Origin: Proteles cristata cristata
Taxonomy: Eukaryota > Chordata > Mammalia > Carnivora > Hyaenidae
NCBI GenBank assembly: GCA_017311185.1
Contig: JAESUZ010002883.1
Coordinates: 1 to 64,000, forward strand
Direction: 5' to 3'
Length of the DNA: 64,000 nt
In this document: positions 1 to 10,282 of the stretch, in pieces
Layout of the letters: each line of letters begins with the position of its first letter
How positions within the stretch are numbered: the stretch's first letter is position 1
Made by a program: the position numbers and the translations under genes
The notes under the pieces: model-generated
What the model was told of the DNA's origin: nothing
The model's database searches: none
What the model saw: the letters and a program-made list of their open reading frames with translations, nothing else

Positions 1-60
1 GCGAGATCATGACCTAAGCGAAAGTCGGACGCTTAACCGACTAAGCCACCCAGGCGCCCC
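1..60 (-). mobile_element. Feline tRNA-Lys SINE, partial at window edge
   Basis: This is the head end, in reverse, of a SINEC_Fc-type element. It reads cgacttaagcg-like tRNA sequence and ends in the reverse complement of ggggcgcctgggtgg. The remainder lies outside the window. The variant with actttcgcttagg matches a subfamily seen repeatedly below (here called the 'ttcgctt' subfamily, probably SINEC_Fc2). Confidence 0.85.
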
Positions 61-720
61 CACCTGGGACTTTTCTTGAGCACGACCTTTCATAGAGAGT
101 TTGCTATGGGTGAGGATGTTTTGGGTTATGTTTCAGACCTGGGATGATCTAGCTTCACTTCATCATCTAGGCTCTCCGACATCAGTGTGACTTGAATATC
201 CATCTGCTTATAGAGATGAGGACCCGAGCTTGGGGTGCAAAGTGGTCTTTGTGCCTAAGAGTGTTGTTCTGGTTCAACAACTCTGTCAGATGTACAGTTG
301 TCCTGAAGGCAGTCAGTCTGAACAGAGATTTTGGACACTAGGTGGTAACATGTAGCAGGCTGGGAAGCTGAATTGTACAGGCAGTAATTGCTATAGGAAT
401 TCAGAGAAGAAAGAAATTAATCCAGACTGGGAAAATCAAGGAAGGCTGTTCTCAAAGAAGGTGGTGGTGACTTTACTCTGTTTCCATTGACCTTGTATGT
501 TTGATCCTTATGCCTGTTCCTAGATGGAAAAAGATTCCTGGATGAAAAGAGCTGATGATCAGTGGATACCTTGGGATGGTTGCCTACTGGAGCTGAATTG
601 CACTCTGAACTTTTAGCTGTGGGACTGTGCTAATGCAGGCCTCTAGGTGAAATACCTTGCTGGTCAGAATTGGCTGTGTGGGAGGAGAGCTGCCTCCAGT
701 GTGCTTGTGTGAAGCATACT
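61..720. other. Intergenic, nothing recognised
   Basis: No long ORF, RNA gene or familiar repeat was seen here. Confidence 0.5.
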
Positions 721-739
721 CAGAAGGCCAACTTTTCTT

Positions 740-852
740 TTTTTTAAGTTTATGTATGTATGTATGTAATATCTACACCCTATGTGGGACTTGAACTCAC
801 GGTCCCGAGATTGAGAGTCACATGCTCTTCCGACTGAGCCAGCCAGGCACCC
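740..852 (-). mobile_element. Short carnivore tRNA-Lys SINE (older CAN-SINE form)
   Basis: This copy lacks the CT-rich body and reads from a (tatg)n-bearing A-rich tail straight into ctacaccctatgtgggacttgaactcac and on to gactgagccagccaggcacc. It is flanked by a perfect 19-bp duplication, cagaaggccaacttttctt, at 721-739 and 853-871. Confidence 0.85.
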
Positions 853-871
853 CAGAAGGCCAACTTTTCTT

Positions 872-1702
872 GACTCTGACCCAAAATAAGGTGTTTTGTT
901 TTGTTTTAGCTATGATATGGGCCTCATGTAGACCTCAGCTAATAAGGCAACAAGATGGGAGATGTATCTATTCCCCTAAATTCAGAAGGTGAAACTAATT
1001 GATTCTCAGTTTTTTTCCATAATCAGATACATATGACAGTTTATTCCCACCCCTCCACGTTCTGACACTTGAAGAAGCTAATGCTATCAGGATCAGGTCT
1101 GAAATTAGTAAGTAGTTAAGAAGCTAAAAGGAAATGGAGCATTTGGGGGGACACTGACAGTGTAGGGCATTGAGAGTAAACATGCCTCTTGGAGATCATC
1201 TGTACCTTACCATTAACCTTCAGGTACTTAATTCATGAAGAAATGGATGAGAAAGTATGGTGCTGCCAAGACCTATGGTTTTGCTCAGATAGGGTAGGAG
1301 GGGATGAGATCCCTGTTTTCTGTAGCATTGTAATCATATTACAGAACTGTTGTCTTCCCCAGAACAGTAGGAGAATTATCATGAAGTGATGGCAGCTTCT
1401 AATACTTAATGAGTACTCCCTATGTGGCAGGCAGTAATAAGTACTACATGTACATTGTTTCATTTAAAAGCCTGCCCAGGTTTACAGAGTTTGGGAAAAG
1501 AGGATGAGTTTTGGACTCCAGGTGGTCTGACTTCAGAGCCTGGACTTTTAGCTGCTTCTCGAGATGGCTACGTCTCACTGGCCTACCGGTCTCTCCAATA
1601 TTACAGTGTCACTGTTTGTCAGGAACAGAGGTTTCTTTGCTGAGTCCATAGCCACATCCCCACAGTAAGAGCCATTCCTCTTTTGAACCTTTAGAATCTA
1701 CT
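872..1702. other. Intergenic, nothing recognised
   Basis: Only short ORFs without recognisable domains occur. The text near 1405-1440 loosely resembles an ancient interspersed repeat but is too diverged to name. Confidence 0.4.
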
Positions 1703-1716
1703 CTCTATATCAATGG

Positions 1717-1920
1717 TTTTTTATTTTTATTTATTAAAAAAAATTTAAATGCTTATTTATTGGGGGGGAGGGGCAGAGAGCAAGGGAGACATAGAATCTG
1801 AAGTAGACTCCAGGCTCTGAGCTGTCAGCACAGAGCCCAATGCAGGGCTTGACCTCACAAACTGTGAGATAGTGACCTGAGCTGAAGTTGGACGCTCAAC
1901 CGACTGACCCACCCAGGTGC
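1717..1920 (-). mobile_element. Feline SINE with target-site duplication
   Basis: Reverse-oriented SINEC_Fc-type element. The 14-bp duplication ctctatatcaatgg flanks it at 1703-1716 and 1921-1934. Confidence 0.9.
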
Positions 1921-1956
1921 CTCTATATCAATGGCTTTTTTAAAAAAATTAGTTAC

Positions 1957-2167
1957 TGGGACGCCAGGGTGGCTCAGTCGGTTAAGTGTCCGACTTCGGC
2001 TCAGGTCACGATCTCGCAGTTCGTGGGTTTGAGCCCCGCTCGGGCTCTGTGCTGACAACTAGCTCAGCCTGGAACCTGTTTCGGATTCTGTGTCTCCCTC
2101 TCTCTCTGACCCTCTCCTGCTCACACTACCTCTCTCTCTCTCTCTCTCAGAGAAAAAAAAAAACTTA
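1957..2167 (+). mobile_element. Feline SINE with target-site duplication
   Basis: Forward copy of the cttcggctcagg subfamily with a CT-rich tail and poly-A. The duplication aaaaaaattagttac is at 1942-1956 and 2168-2182. It forms an inverted pair with the SINE 37 bases upstream. Confidence 0.9.
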
Positions 2168-2506
2168 AAAAAAATTAGTTACAATTTACTGAGCACCCAC
2201 TATGTCTTAGCACCTTTGATAGAGTATGTCTGGGTGTCATGACAACAATGTAACATAAATACCTATGTGTATATGAGTGGTTTTTAATATTTGCGGGCTC
2301 AGCCCTCTGTGACAATCTGATGACAGTTTTGGATCTTTTTTCCAGAAACATTCACTTACGTACATTCACATAATATTGTATACTTCAGAGTTGGCTTCTA
2401 GGACCCACTGAAGCTTATCATCTAGCAGTCCATGGACTCTACGGTAAGAACCTGTACCCTATATAGTCTTTCCCAGTTGACTCTTCTGTGGTTGTTAAGA
2501 GGATGG

Positions 2507-2510
<4 letters not shown>

Positions 2511-2553
<43 letters not shown>
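2511..2553. repeat. (TG)n microsatellite
   Basis: About 21 uninterrupted TG units. Confidence 0.97.
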
Positions 2554-2561
<8 letters not shown>

Positions 2562-2652
2562 GTGGTCTTACGTCCCCGATTTCTCCTTAGAGGGAAAGAA
2601 ATGTTTAGAAAGCTTAGGCTCCCAAAATTAACCAAGCATCTGTGACCACTCC

Positions 2653-2861
2653 TTTTTTTTTTTTTAATGTTTATTTATTTTTGAGACCGAGAGAGTGTGA
2701 GCAGGGGAGGGGCAGAGAGAGAGGGGGAGACAGAGGATCCGAAATGGGCCCCATACTGACAACAGACAGCCCGACGCAAGGCTGGAACTCACAAACCATG
2801 AGATCATGACCTGAGCCCAAGTCGGACACTTGACCGACTGAGTCCGGGCCCCAGGTGCCCC
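2653..2861 (-). mobile_element. Feline SINE just upstream of the RhoG-like gene
   Basis: Reverse copy running from poly-T at 2653 to caggtgcccc at 2861. It ends only 46 bases before the RhoG-like start codon and so separates the ORF from any older upstream promoter DNA. Confidence 0.88.
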
Positions 2862-2871
2862 TGTAAACAGT

Positions 2872-2893
2872 CTCTTTCTCTCTTGCACTTAGG
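2872..2893 (+). promoter_or_regulatory. Possible splice acceptor before RhoG-like ORF
   Basis: The sequence tctctttctctcttgcacttag is a strong pyrimidine tract followed by AG, 14 bases before the start codon. It would fit a 5'-untranslated exon upstream, joined to a single coding exon. No transcript evidence is available, so this is inference. Confidence 0.4.
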
Positions 2894-2907
2894 ACTCCAA
2901 GGGCAGA

Positions 2908-3483
2908 ATGCAGACAATCAAATGTGTGGTCGTAGGAGATGGGGCTGTAGGTAAGACTTGCCTCCTCATCAGTTACACAACAAACGCCTTTCCTGAGGAG
3001 TATATCCCCACTGTCTTTGACAACTACAGTGCCCAGACGTCTGTGGACGGCCAGATCGTCAGCCTGAACCTGTGGGACACAGCTGGCCAAGAGGAGTATG
3101 ACCGACTGCGAACGCTGTCCTACCCGCAGACCAACATCTTTGTCATTTGCTTTTCTATTGGCAACCCGTCGTCGTATGCCAATGTGAGGCATAAGTGGCA
3201 CCCAGAGGTTTCTCATCATTGCCCCAATGTACCTGTCCTGCTGGTGGGCACCAAGAGGGACCTGCGCAATGACATCGAGACAGTGAAGAAGCTGAAGGAG
3301 CAGAGCCTAGTGCCCACAACTCCTCAGCAAGGCACTTCCCTGGCTAAGCAGGTGGGGGCCGTGAAGTATCTGGAATGTTCCGCCCTGCTGCAGGATGGGG
3401 TACATGAGGTATTTTCAGAAGCTGTCCGTGCTGTGCTTTACCCTGCCACAAAGAAGAACACCAAGAAGTGTGTTCTCTTATAG
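2908..3483 (+). CDS. RhoG/Rac-like small GTPase, intact single-exon gene
   Basis: The 191-residue product has the full Rho-family layout. The P-loop GDGAVGKT is at residues 10-17. Switch I contains the effector Thr35 in [14 protein letters not shown] at 57-62 carries the catalytic Gln61. The TKxD guanine-specificity motif is near 115-118 and ECSAL near 156-160. The C-terminus has lysines and the CAAX box CVLL, which ends in Leu and predicts geranylgeranylation and membrane attachment. Length, VRHKWHPEV and TPQQG point to RhoG rather than Rac1, RhoA or Cdc42, while ISYTTNAFP and [11 protein letters not shown] are shared with Rac1. By remembered alignment it differs from RhoG at very roughly a quarter of positions, so it is an old duplicate, not a fresh retrocopy. 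There are no frameshifts or stops. Rho GTPases of this group cycle between GDP and GTP and control actin and membrane ruffling. Whether this copy is expressed is unknown; it could be a retrogene or an ancient X-linked paralogue. Confidence 0.8.
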   Translation: MQTIKCVVVGDGAVGKTCLLISYTTNAFPEEYIPTVFDNYSAQTSVDGQIVSLNLWDTAGQEEYDRLRTLSYPQTNIFVICFSIGNPSSYANVRHKWHPEVSHHCPNVPVLLVGTKRDLRNDIETVKKLKEQSLVPTTPQQGTSLAKQVGAVKYLECSALLQDGVHEVFSEAVRAVLYPATKKNTKKCVLL

Positions 3484-3997
3484 CTTTTGCGGTGCTACTT
3501 CGGGACTCCACTTAAGGAGAACGAGGGGGGTTCCTTTGATAGCATTTAACAACGCCAGCTTAAGCCGTTTGTCTCTTTTGCTAGAAACCCCTAGGCTCCA
3601 GGTCGTGGGGCTTTTGGAGGAACAAAGACAGCGGAGTTTTTACATGGCTGCTTTGAAGTTTGGTCTGAACCTTTTGGAGGAAGTTTAGGGGGAGAGAGAG
3701 AGATTGACTTTTACCTCTAAATTTAGCTTTCCTAGCTGTATTTACCATTGAGCAAGTAAGTGCCTCACAGAAGGACAACTTTTTACAGTTTTCAAATCAT
3801 TGCCTTAAACTTTCTAATATGCTGATTTTGGAAAAGCATTTTATATGTGACTCCTGGGTGTTCCCAGTATTGGCATGTTCTTCCCATTCTTGAGGAGATA
3901 TTTTTGCAAAAATGGTGAAGCAGCATTTTTGAAAGTTCTTCGAGATACTAATAGATGTTCCTTAAAAGGGTTCTGTGGTCAAATAAGTCAGGAACCA
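3484..3997 (+). other. Probable 3'-flank or 3'UTR of the RhoG-like gene
   Basis: Non-coding sequence free of recognisable repeats follows the stop codon directly. There is no poly-A tract right after the ORF, as a young retrocopy would show. Possible cleavage signals (aataaa) occur at 4188-4193 and 7045-7050. Confidence 0.4.
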
Positions 3998-4001
3998 GTG
4001 A

Positions 4002-4180
4002 TTTTTTTTTTTAAAGTTTTTATTTAAATGCCAGTTACCATACAGTGTAATATTAGTTTAAGTGTACAACATGGTGATGGAACACATCCGCACAACACCT
4101 GGTGCCCATCACAGTGCACCCCCCTTAACCCCCATCACCTGATTAGCCCAGCCCCCACCCACCTCCCTTCTGGTAACTCA
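4002..4180 (-). mobile_element. L1 3'-end fragment
   Basis: A poly-T run is followed by sequence typical of carnivore L1 3'UTRs in reverse, including gtgtacaacatggtgatgga and the C-rich gcccatcac stretch. Confidence 0.75.
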
Positions 4181-4421
4181 TGATTTAAATAAAGCTGAAT
4201 AGGTTCCTCTAATGCAGGAATTTATAACTTTCAATAAGTAGACAACATTTCCCAAAATTGCTTCACTGAACTTTTTTTGTTTTGGTCCCGTGCAACACCT
4301 GTTAACATCTCTGGAAACACATTTTCAGAGATGCTCAGTTAATAGGAACTAGAAATTCCCACAGAGGCTGTGGGGAAAAACAAAAGGCATAACGTGGCCC
4401 TGTTCTCTTTGATGTTTCCCT

Positions 4422-4650
4422 CTTTTTTTAATGTTTATTTTTTTTAATGTTTATTTTTGAGAGAGAGAGACAGAGCATGAGTAGGGGAGGGGCAGAGAGC
4501 AAGGGAGACACAGAATCTGATGAGGCTCCAGGCTCTAAGCTGTCAGCACAGAGCCTGCTGCGGGGCTCAAACTCACTAATGTGAAACCATGACCTGAGCC
4601 AAAGTCTGATGCTTAACTGACTGAGCCTTGGCTCAGTGCCAAGATGCCCC
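4422..4650 (-). mobile_element. Feline SINE
   Basis: Reverse copy with a doubled tail motif (ttttttaatgttta twice). It lies back to back with another SINE; gatgtttc occurs on both outer sides (4411 and 4832). Confidence 0.85.
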
Positions 4651-4828
4651 TCCATCTTTTAAAAAGTTTTATTTTGACAGGGAGAGAGAGAGAACACAAG
4701 TGTGGGGGGAGAGAGAGAGAAAGAGAGATGGATGAAGAGCTGGAACATAAGAACCTTGACATCATGACCTGAGCCAAAATCAAGGGTTGGCTGCTTAACC
4801 TTAACTGACTGAGCCACCCATGCAGCCC
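4651..4828 (-). mobile_element. Diverged carnivore SINE
   Basis: Reverse copy with an aaaatcaaggg-type head and degraded terminus ccacccatgcagccc. It adjoins the SINE at 4422-4650. Confidence 0.8.
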
Positions 4829-5745
4829 GTTGATGTTTCTTTCCCTTTTTATGCTTTTGAGAGGAGTGTTCATCAGCCATGGACTTGTTGTTGGTTCCTC
4901 TTCCACCCTCAGAAAATGGGTTTGGCCCTTAGTCATGATAGTGCCTTGGGTATGGGGTCTCTATGGTCAGATCTGCTATCAGATTATGGTGGCGCTATGG
5001 GCTTGGCGATGTGGAGTTAATCCCTCCCTAAAGCCATGTCCCTGAGGTGTCTGGGAGGCCCTGTTCTTCTGTCAGCTTCCATTTTAGGAAAAGACCACTG
5101 AAGGTTAACCCTTTAAATAAATCTAACCAGCCGACAAACAAAATGTTCTGCCAATCATTGTCATGGAGTTCTGTGCTTCCCTGAGACTCCTCAGTGTCGT
5201 CTGAGTCACTAGAAAGGCTATCTTGCTGCTCTCTTCCTGGTCTTCCCTCTGTACATCTCCATCTGGTGCGTGCGTGCGTGCGTGTGTTTTCAGTCCTGGT
5301 TGCCTTTGGAGCTCTCTTAGTTGCTCCAAGAGAGTTGGAGTATGTTAGCTCTCCAGACCCCGGGGCTGTCACGTTTGCGGGGATTTTGCTGGAGTTGCTC
5401 AGCCTGCTCTGGAGAGTAGGAGTCAGATTCCTCACCCCGATAGGCCTGCTTCTCCTTATCCTCCCTACGTGTCTTTGACCTTCTTCATCTGATAAGGAAG
5501 GAAGACGTAACTTCTCCACCTGGCGGATAGTGGTTGAGACTTCCACTGTGCACATCCCCTCTCACCCTGCCACAGTAAGCATTGGTCTTTGAGAGTCTGG
5601 GAAAGGGAGTTAAAAGAATCACATCCCACCTTCTGTGGTGGGTGAAGTGCCTGTGCTCTGCTCTGTGGTGGTCTTTGATAACATATGATCAGATAAGCCC
5701 TCAGGTAAACTGAACCCCCTGCCAGATAAAAGAGAATACTGTTTT
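4829..5745. other. Intergenic, unassigned
   Basis: The region contains a short (TGCG)n run at 5267-5286 and an open frame of 175 codons on the minus strand (5028-5555). The predicted protein is low in recognisable motifs, partly encoded by the simple repeat, and was not accepted as a gene. Confidence 0.4.
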
Positions 5746-5760
5746 ACAAATAATTTTTTA

Positions 5761-5846
5761 CGTTTATTTATTTATTTTGAGATAGAGACTCTGAGTGAGG
5801 GAGGAGCAGAAAGAGAGGGAGACAGAGAGAGGGAGAGAGGGAGAGG

Positions 5847-5911
<65 letters not shown>

Positions 5912-6040
5912 TTCCAAACAGGCTCCATGCTGTCATTGCAGAGCCCAATGTGGGGCTCAAACTCACATGAACCATGAGATCATGACCTGAGCTGAGATCA
6001 AGAGCCAGATTCCCAATCAGCTGAGCCACCCAGGTGCCCC
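5761..6040 (-). mobile_element. Feline SINE with expanded (GA)n tract
   Basis: Reverse copy whose CT-rich body has expanded to an almost pure (GA)n tract at about 5848-5906. A near-perfect duplication ttttacaaataatttttta lies at 5742-5760 and 6045-6063. Confidence 0.88.
5848..5906. repeat. (GA)n microsatellite inside SINE
   Basis: About 29 GA units produced by growth of the SINE's CT-rich segment. Confidence 0.95.
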
Positions 6041-6063
6041 TACTTTTTTACAAGTAATTTTTT

Positions 6064-7044
6064 AGCTTTGGAACCTACTTAGAGTAAAGTGTGATTTGCT
6101 GTTTATCTGAAATTCAGATTTAATGAGTCATCCTGTATTTTTATTTGCTACATCTGGTACCCCTATTCTTGGATAATCTGAAACCTGGAGGTTAGGCAGA
6201 TATCAGGTTATTGTTAGAAGGTAAAAGGTTACGTAAGCTCACTAGTCTAACTCCCTTTTCTTCTGGTTTTCCTTTCCCTCACCATGGGCTAAAGTGTTCT
6301 GTTTTGCTTTTCCTATATCACTGCATCCTCCACTCCACACAGTAACTCAGTGGTGTATATTTCTACACCACTGATTGTCTAAAGCGGTGGATAGTATTGT
6401 CTCCTATCCCAATTTCAATGTACTGTATCTATTTCCGGTGTGTGACCCGGGGCCCCAGGGTCGTAGGGGCTCCGTATGAGCAGGGTGTCACCTGGAAGAG
6501 GGTGAGGGTGACCCAGTAGCACATTAGAAAGTGAGGTCCATTAGAGTAGTGTGACTGTAGGAGTCAATTGCCCTGTGGCCACGTGTGCCAGCCGCTCTTG
6601 GGTAGAGTCGCTGGGTTTTCCCACAGGCAGCCAAATGGAAGCACCAATTGCTCGAGTGTATTCTAGTCTCAGGATGTTCTGATTGATGCCTGAGGTGCTC
6701 ACAGGCCTGCATGGTTGAAAGGGGTTAGAAACATGGCTGTCGTCTGTGTTTCTGGAAACTTTCTGCGTAGCTGCTGAGATCTCTTGAATTGGCTTTTAAT
6801 TTAATAGTGCCTCCTGCTTCCACTTTGCCTGGCGAATTCCCAGATGTAAGCCTGGGTTTGATTTGGTCAAACCTGTGCCCTCTAACGAATGGAGATGTGA
6901 TCCACAAGTCTGAAAATATGGTTTTGTATCGGACTGTTCCGATGGTCCTAAACATACACTGGCATCTTGATTTTTATACTTAAAAGGAATTTGTATCAAG
7001 ACTAACATGCTAATATCACTTTTAAATTGTTCATAATGGATGGT
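6064..7044. other. Non-repetitive intergenic DNA, possible distal 3'UTR
   Basis: No familiar repeat or coding sequence is visible. It ends in a well-formed candidate polyadenylation site, so it could be untranslated sequence of the RhoG-like transcript; this is speculative. Confidence 0.3.
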
Positions 7045-7050
7045 AATAAA
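7045..7050 (+). terminator. Candidate polyadenylation signal
   Basis: AATAAA followed within 30 bases by the T/G-rich ttactgggtctgttgcttt, as at genuine cleavage sites. The nearest upstream same-strand ORF is the RhoG-like gene 3.6 kb away. Confidence 0.35.
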
Positions 7051-7883
7051 CTTTTCTGATTTTACTGGGTCTGTTGCTTTCTAAAGATTGAAGCAATTCC
7101 TCACCCCCCACCCCCTTTGTTCTGAGTGGCTTCTAAATGCCCTTCAGCTTGCAAAGGATGAAATAACTATAATTGTCGTATTGCACTTCACACCTGTGTG
7201 TAACTCTACTTATTTTTCCACCTCAGACAACCAGGGTAGGGAACTATCTTCCCTGCTAACATTGATTCTCTAGTTCCCGCCTCACCCCTATCACCTCTTT
7301 TTTCTACACAATTTAGCTTCATTTCCTGCTTTTCACTAGTGACACACTGGTTAGTTCCCCATAGGCAATGATCATACTACATTCAATAAACAACTATCAG
7401 ACTCCTGATGTGCCAGAGGTATTATTTATTATACTAGTGGCTAGGATTATAAATATAAGACATACCATTTAATGTCCTTTGCCTCTTCCAGTTATCTCAG
7501 GAAAATATCCTTCTTCTGTTTGTTATAAAAATGAACCGATACTGACTGTTGATTGTACATAGTGCCGATGCACTATTAAGTGACTGGTAAGGAAGAGCAA
7601 AACAAGGTTGTGTTGTGTTTTGCTTTGCTTTGAAAACCGCTTTATTGAAGTATAATTTACATACCAAAAAATTCACCCATTTCAAGTGTACAGTTTAATG
7701 ACTTTTAGTAGTTGCTGAGTCCTGCAGCTGTCCCCAAAGTCCAGTTTTAAAACATTTCCATCACCAGAGAGAGATCCCTCATGCAGTTAATTCCTGTTCC
7801 CATCCTCAGCCCTAGGCAATCAGTACTCTACTTTGTCTTTTCTGAACATTTAATGTACATGGAACCAAACAGACGTGATCACT

Positions 7884-7977
7884 TTTTAAAAATTAAGATC
7901 TACACCCAGTAAGGGGCTTGAACTCCTGTCCCTGAGATCAGGAGTTGCGTGCTCCACTGACTGAGCCAGGTGCCCCC
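7884..7977 (-). mobile_element. Short older carnivore SINE
   Basis: The form is aagatctacacccagtaaggggcttgaactc...gactgagccaggtgccccc, like the element at 740-852. It is inserted into an L1 remnant. Confidence 0.8.
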
Positions 7978-8001
7978 AATATGTGGTCATTTGGAACTCA
8001 C

Positions 8002-8210
8002 TTTTTTTTTTTTTAATGTTTATTAGAGAGAGAGAGAGCATGTGCGCGCTTGCGCTTGAGCGGGGGAGGGACAGAGGAGACAGAATCCAAAGCAGGCTCC
8101 AGGCTCTGAGCCATCAAGACAGAGCCTGACGCGGGGCTCGAACCCAGGAGCAGTGAGATCATGACCTAAGCCAGAGTCAGTCACCCAACCAACAGCCACC
8201 CAGACACCCC
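8002..8210 (-). mobile_element. Feline SINE
   Basis: Reverse full-length copy nested in L1. The target tggaact is repeated on both sides. Confidence 0.88.
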
Positions 8211-8515
8211 TGGAACTTCTTTTATTTAGCTTCTATTTATTTAACTTCTTTTATTTATTATGGTTTTCAAGGTTCAACCATTTAGCAGCACATATGGGTA
8301 CTTCATTTCTTTTTATTGCTGAATCCTATTCCATTGTATGGATATACCATATTTTATCTACTCATAGTTGAGGGCAATTTGTCTTGTTTCTACCTTTGGC
8401 TATTATGCATAGTGCTGCTGTGAACCTTTGTATACAAGGGTTTGCATGGACATGTTTTCAATTCTCTTGAATATATACCTAGGAGCACTGGGAATTGCTG
8501 GGTAAATTTATGCAA

Positions 8516-9363
8516 AACCACATTTTGAGTCAAGAACAGCATCTTTAATATTATAGTATCTGAAATCCCCTTCCCCATTCTACAAGCCTCCATCTACCTC
8601 TTGCTGAATCTGCTTTTCTTTAAGCACAAGCATTCAAGTGGTATGAATACATTTAAAAACATATTCCATGCTGCTCTTTTACCTTATTAGGATAGCAACA
8701 GTATTCTCCTAATTTTTCATTACTGAAGTGCAGCATCTCTGCTATGCAGGTTTCAGCAGATCTTTGTCTTCTGGCCTAGAAATGTAACTACAGTTCACAT
8801 TCCAAGGGACGTCCATGCAATGAAGTATTAAGTGGACATAAAAGTGAATGAGGAAGAGTGCTATGAAGTGGTACACTGTGATTTCCAGGCTGAATTACGA
8901 AGTGAAAAAGCAAGGTGAAAGGTATATATAGTATGCTACCTTTTGTGTAATGAAAAAGCAGAAATAATATGTGTGCTCACCTGTTTCTTTTTGGAAAAAA
9001 GAAATGAAGGAAGTACAAATACCAAATCATTATATTGTACAGCTGACACTAATAGAATATGTCAATTATGCCTCAATTAAAAAAAATAAACAGAGGAAGA
9101 ATAAACCAGAAATTAATGAATGGTTACTTAAAGGGAGTGGCTGTGAATGGCGTAGAGGGAGCAAGTCTTCAATGGAAATCACTTTTTACATAGTTACATA
9201 GTTTTTACAGTAGCTACATAGTTATATAGTTACATAGACTTTGAACCATGTCAAAATTTACAATTTTAAAAATTATCTAAAAAAGAATAATAAAAGCAAA
9301 TCATAAAGTTGAATACAAACAGAAACAAATTCACAGAGAAAAAAACGATTTAGGTAAAATTTT
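8516..9363 (+). mobile_element. Probable ancient L1-type fragment plus unique DNA
   Basis: The stretch 8810-9290 (tgcaatgaagtattaagtggacat... agcaaggtgaaaggtatatatagtatgctacc) resembles the forward 3' region of ancient L1M/HAL1-type elements. The rest is not recognised. Confidence 0.4.
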
Positions 9364-9380
9364 AGGAAAAATTTTTAAAA

Positions 9381-9593
9381 ATTTTTAATGTTTTATTTAT
9401 TTCTAGGAGAGAGAGAGAGAGACAGCGTGAGCAAGGGAGGGTCAGAGAGAGAGAGTCACAGACTGAAACAGGCTCCAGGCTCTGAGCTGGCAGTCAGCAC
9501 AGAGCCCGAACGGGGGCTCGAACCCACGAACCGCAAGATCATGACCTAAGCGAAAGTCGGACGCTTAACCGACTAAGCCACCCAGGCGCCCCC
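9381..9593 (-). mobile_element. Feline SINE, 'ttcgctt' subfamily (array member 1)
   Basis: Reverse copy with tail tttatttctaggagag. The target ggaaaaattttt is at 9365-9376 and 9594-9605. Confidence 0.9.
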
Positions 9594-9605
9594 GGAAAAA
9601 TTTTT

Positions 9606-9812
9606 TTAAATGTTTTATTTATTTCTGAAAGAGAGAGACAGCGTGAGTAGGGGAGGGTCAGAGAGAGAGGGAGATACAGAATCCGAAACAGGCTCCAGGC
9701 TCCGAGCTGGCAGTCAGCCCAGAGCCCATCGCGGGGCTCGAACCCACTAACCGTGAGATCGTGACCTGTGCCAAAGTTGGACGCTTAACCGACTGAGCCA
9801 CCCAGGCGCCCC
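9606..9812 (-). mobile_element. Feline SINE (array member 2)
   Basis: Reverse copy starting in the duplicated target of member 1 and ending in ccaggcgcccc. A run agaaaatatatata follows it. Confidence 0.9.
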
Positions 9813-9834
9813 TTTAGAAAATATATATATATAT

Positions 9835-10045
9835 ATTTTTATATATTTTTTAAATTTATTTCTAGGAGAGAGAGACAGCGTGAGCAGGGGAGGGTCAGAG
9901 AGAGAGGGAGCCACAGACTGAAACAGGCTCCAGGCTGAGCTGGCAGTCAGCACAGAGCCCGACGCGGGGCTCGAACCCACGAACCGCGAGATCATGACCC
10001 AAGCGAAAGTCGGACGCTTAACCGACTAAGCCACCCAGGCGCCCC
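9835..10045 (-). mobile_element. Feline SINE, 'ttcgctt' subfamily (array member 3)
   Basis: Reverse copy bounded on both sides by agaaaatatat, consistent with a target duplication. Confidence 0.9.
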
Positions 10046-10055
10046 AGAAAATATA

Positions 10056-10133
10056 TTTTTTTAATATTTTTATTTTTATAGGAGACCTAAGCGAAAGTCG
10101 GACGCTTAACCGACTAAGCCACACAGGCGCCCC
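10056..10133 (-). mobile_element. Internally deleted SINE (array member 4)
   Basis: The tail atttttataggag joins directly to acctaagcgaaagtcgg, so the CT-rich body and part of the head are missing. The repeat agaaaatat lies on both sides. Confidence 0.85.
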
Positions 10134-10137
10134 TAGA

Positions 10138-10243
10138 AAATATTTTTAATGTTTTGTTTATTTTTGAGAGAGCGAGTGCAAGCAGGGAAGGGGCAGAGAG
10201 AGACACAGAATCTGAAGTAGGCTACAGGCTCTGAGCTGTCAGC
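10138..10243 (-). mobile_element. 5'-truncated SINE (array member 5)
   Basis: Only the tail and body (gagctgtcagctc) remain; the tRNA-like head is absent. Confidence 0.85.
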
Positions 10244-10282
10244 TCAAATACAGCATCATCAATATTGGGACAACCGTTTGTG

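Larger units (their letters stand above)
7630..8515 (-). mobile_element. Old L1 3' region, split by two SINEs
   Basis: Reverse L1 3'UTR text (gctttattgaagtataatttacatacc... acccatttcaagtgtaca) occupies 7630-7875. The end of ORF2 in reverse (ttccattgtatggatataccata... gctgctgtgaac) occupies 8270-8510. SINEs at 7884-7977 and 8002-8210 interrupt it. Confidence 0.8.

Noticed and set aside
2671..3219. A 182-codon open frame on the minus strand
   Set aside because: It is the antisense of the RhoG-like ORF joined to antisense SINE sequence.
5028..5555. A 175-codon minus-strand open frame
   Set aside because: No domain or familiar segment, part of it is encoded by a (TGCG)n run, and there is no support from neighbouring exons or splice sites.
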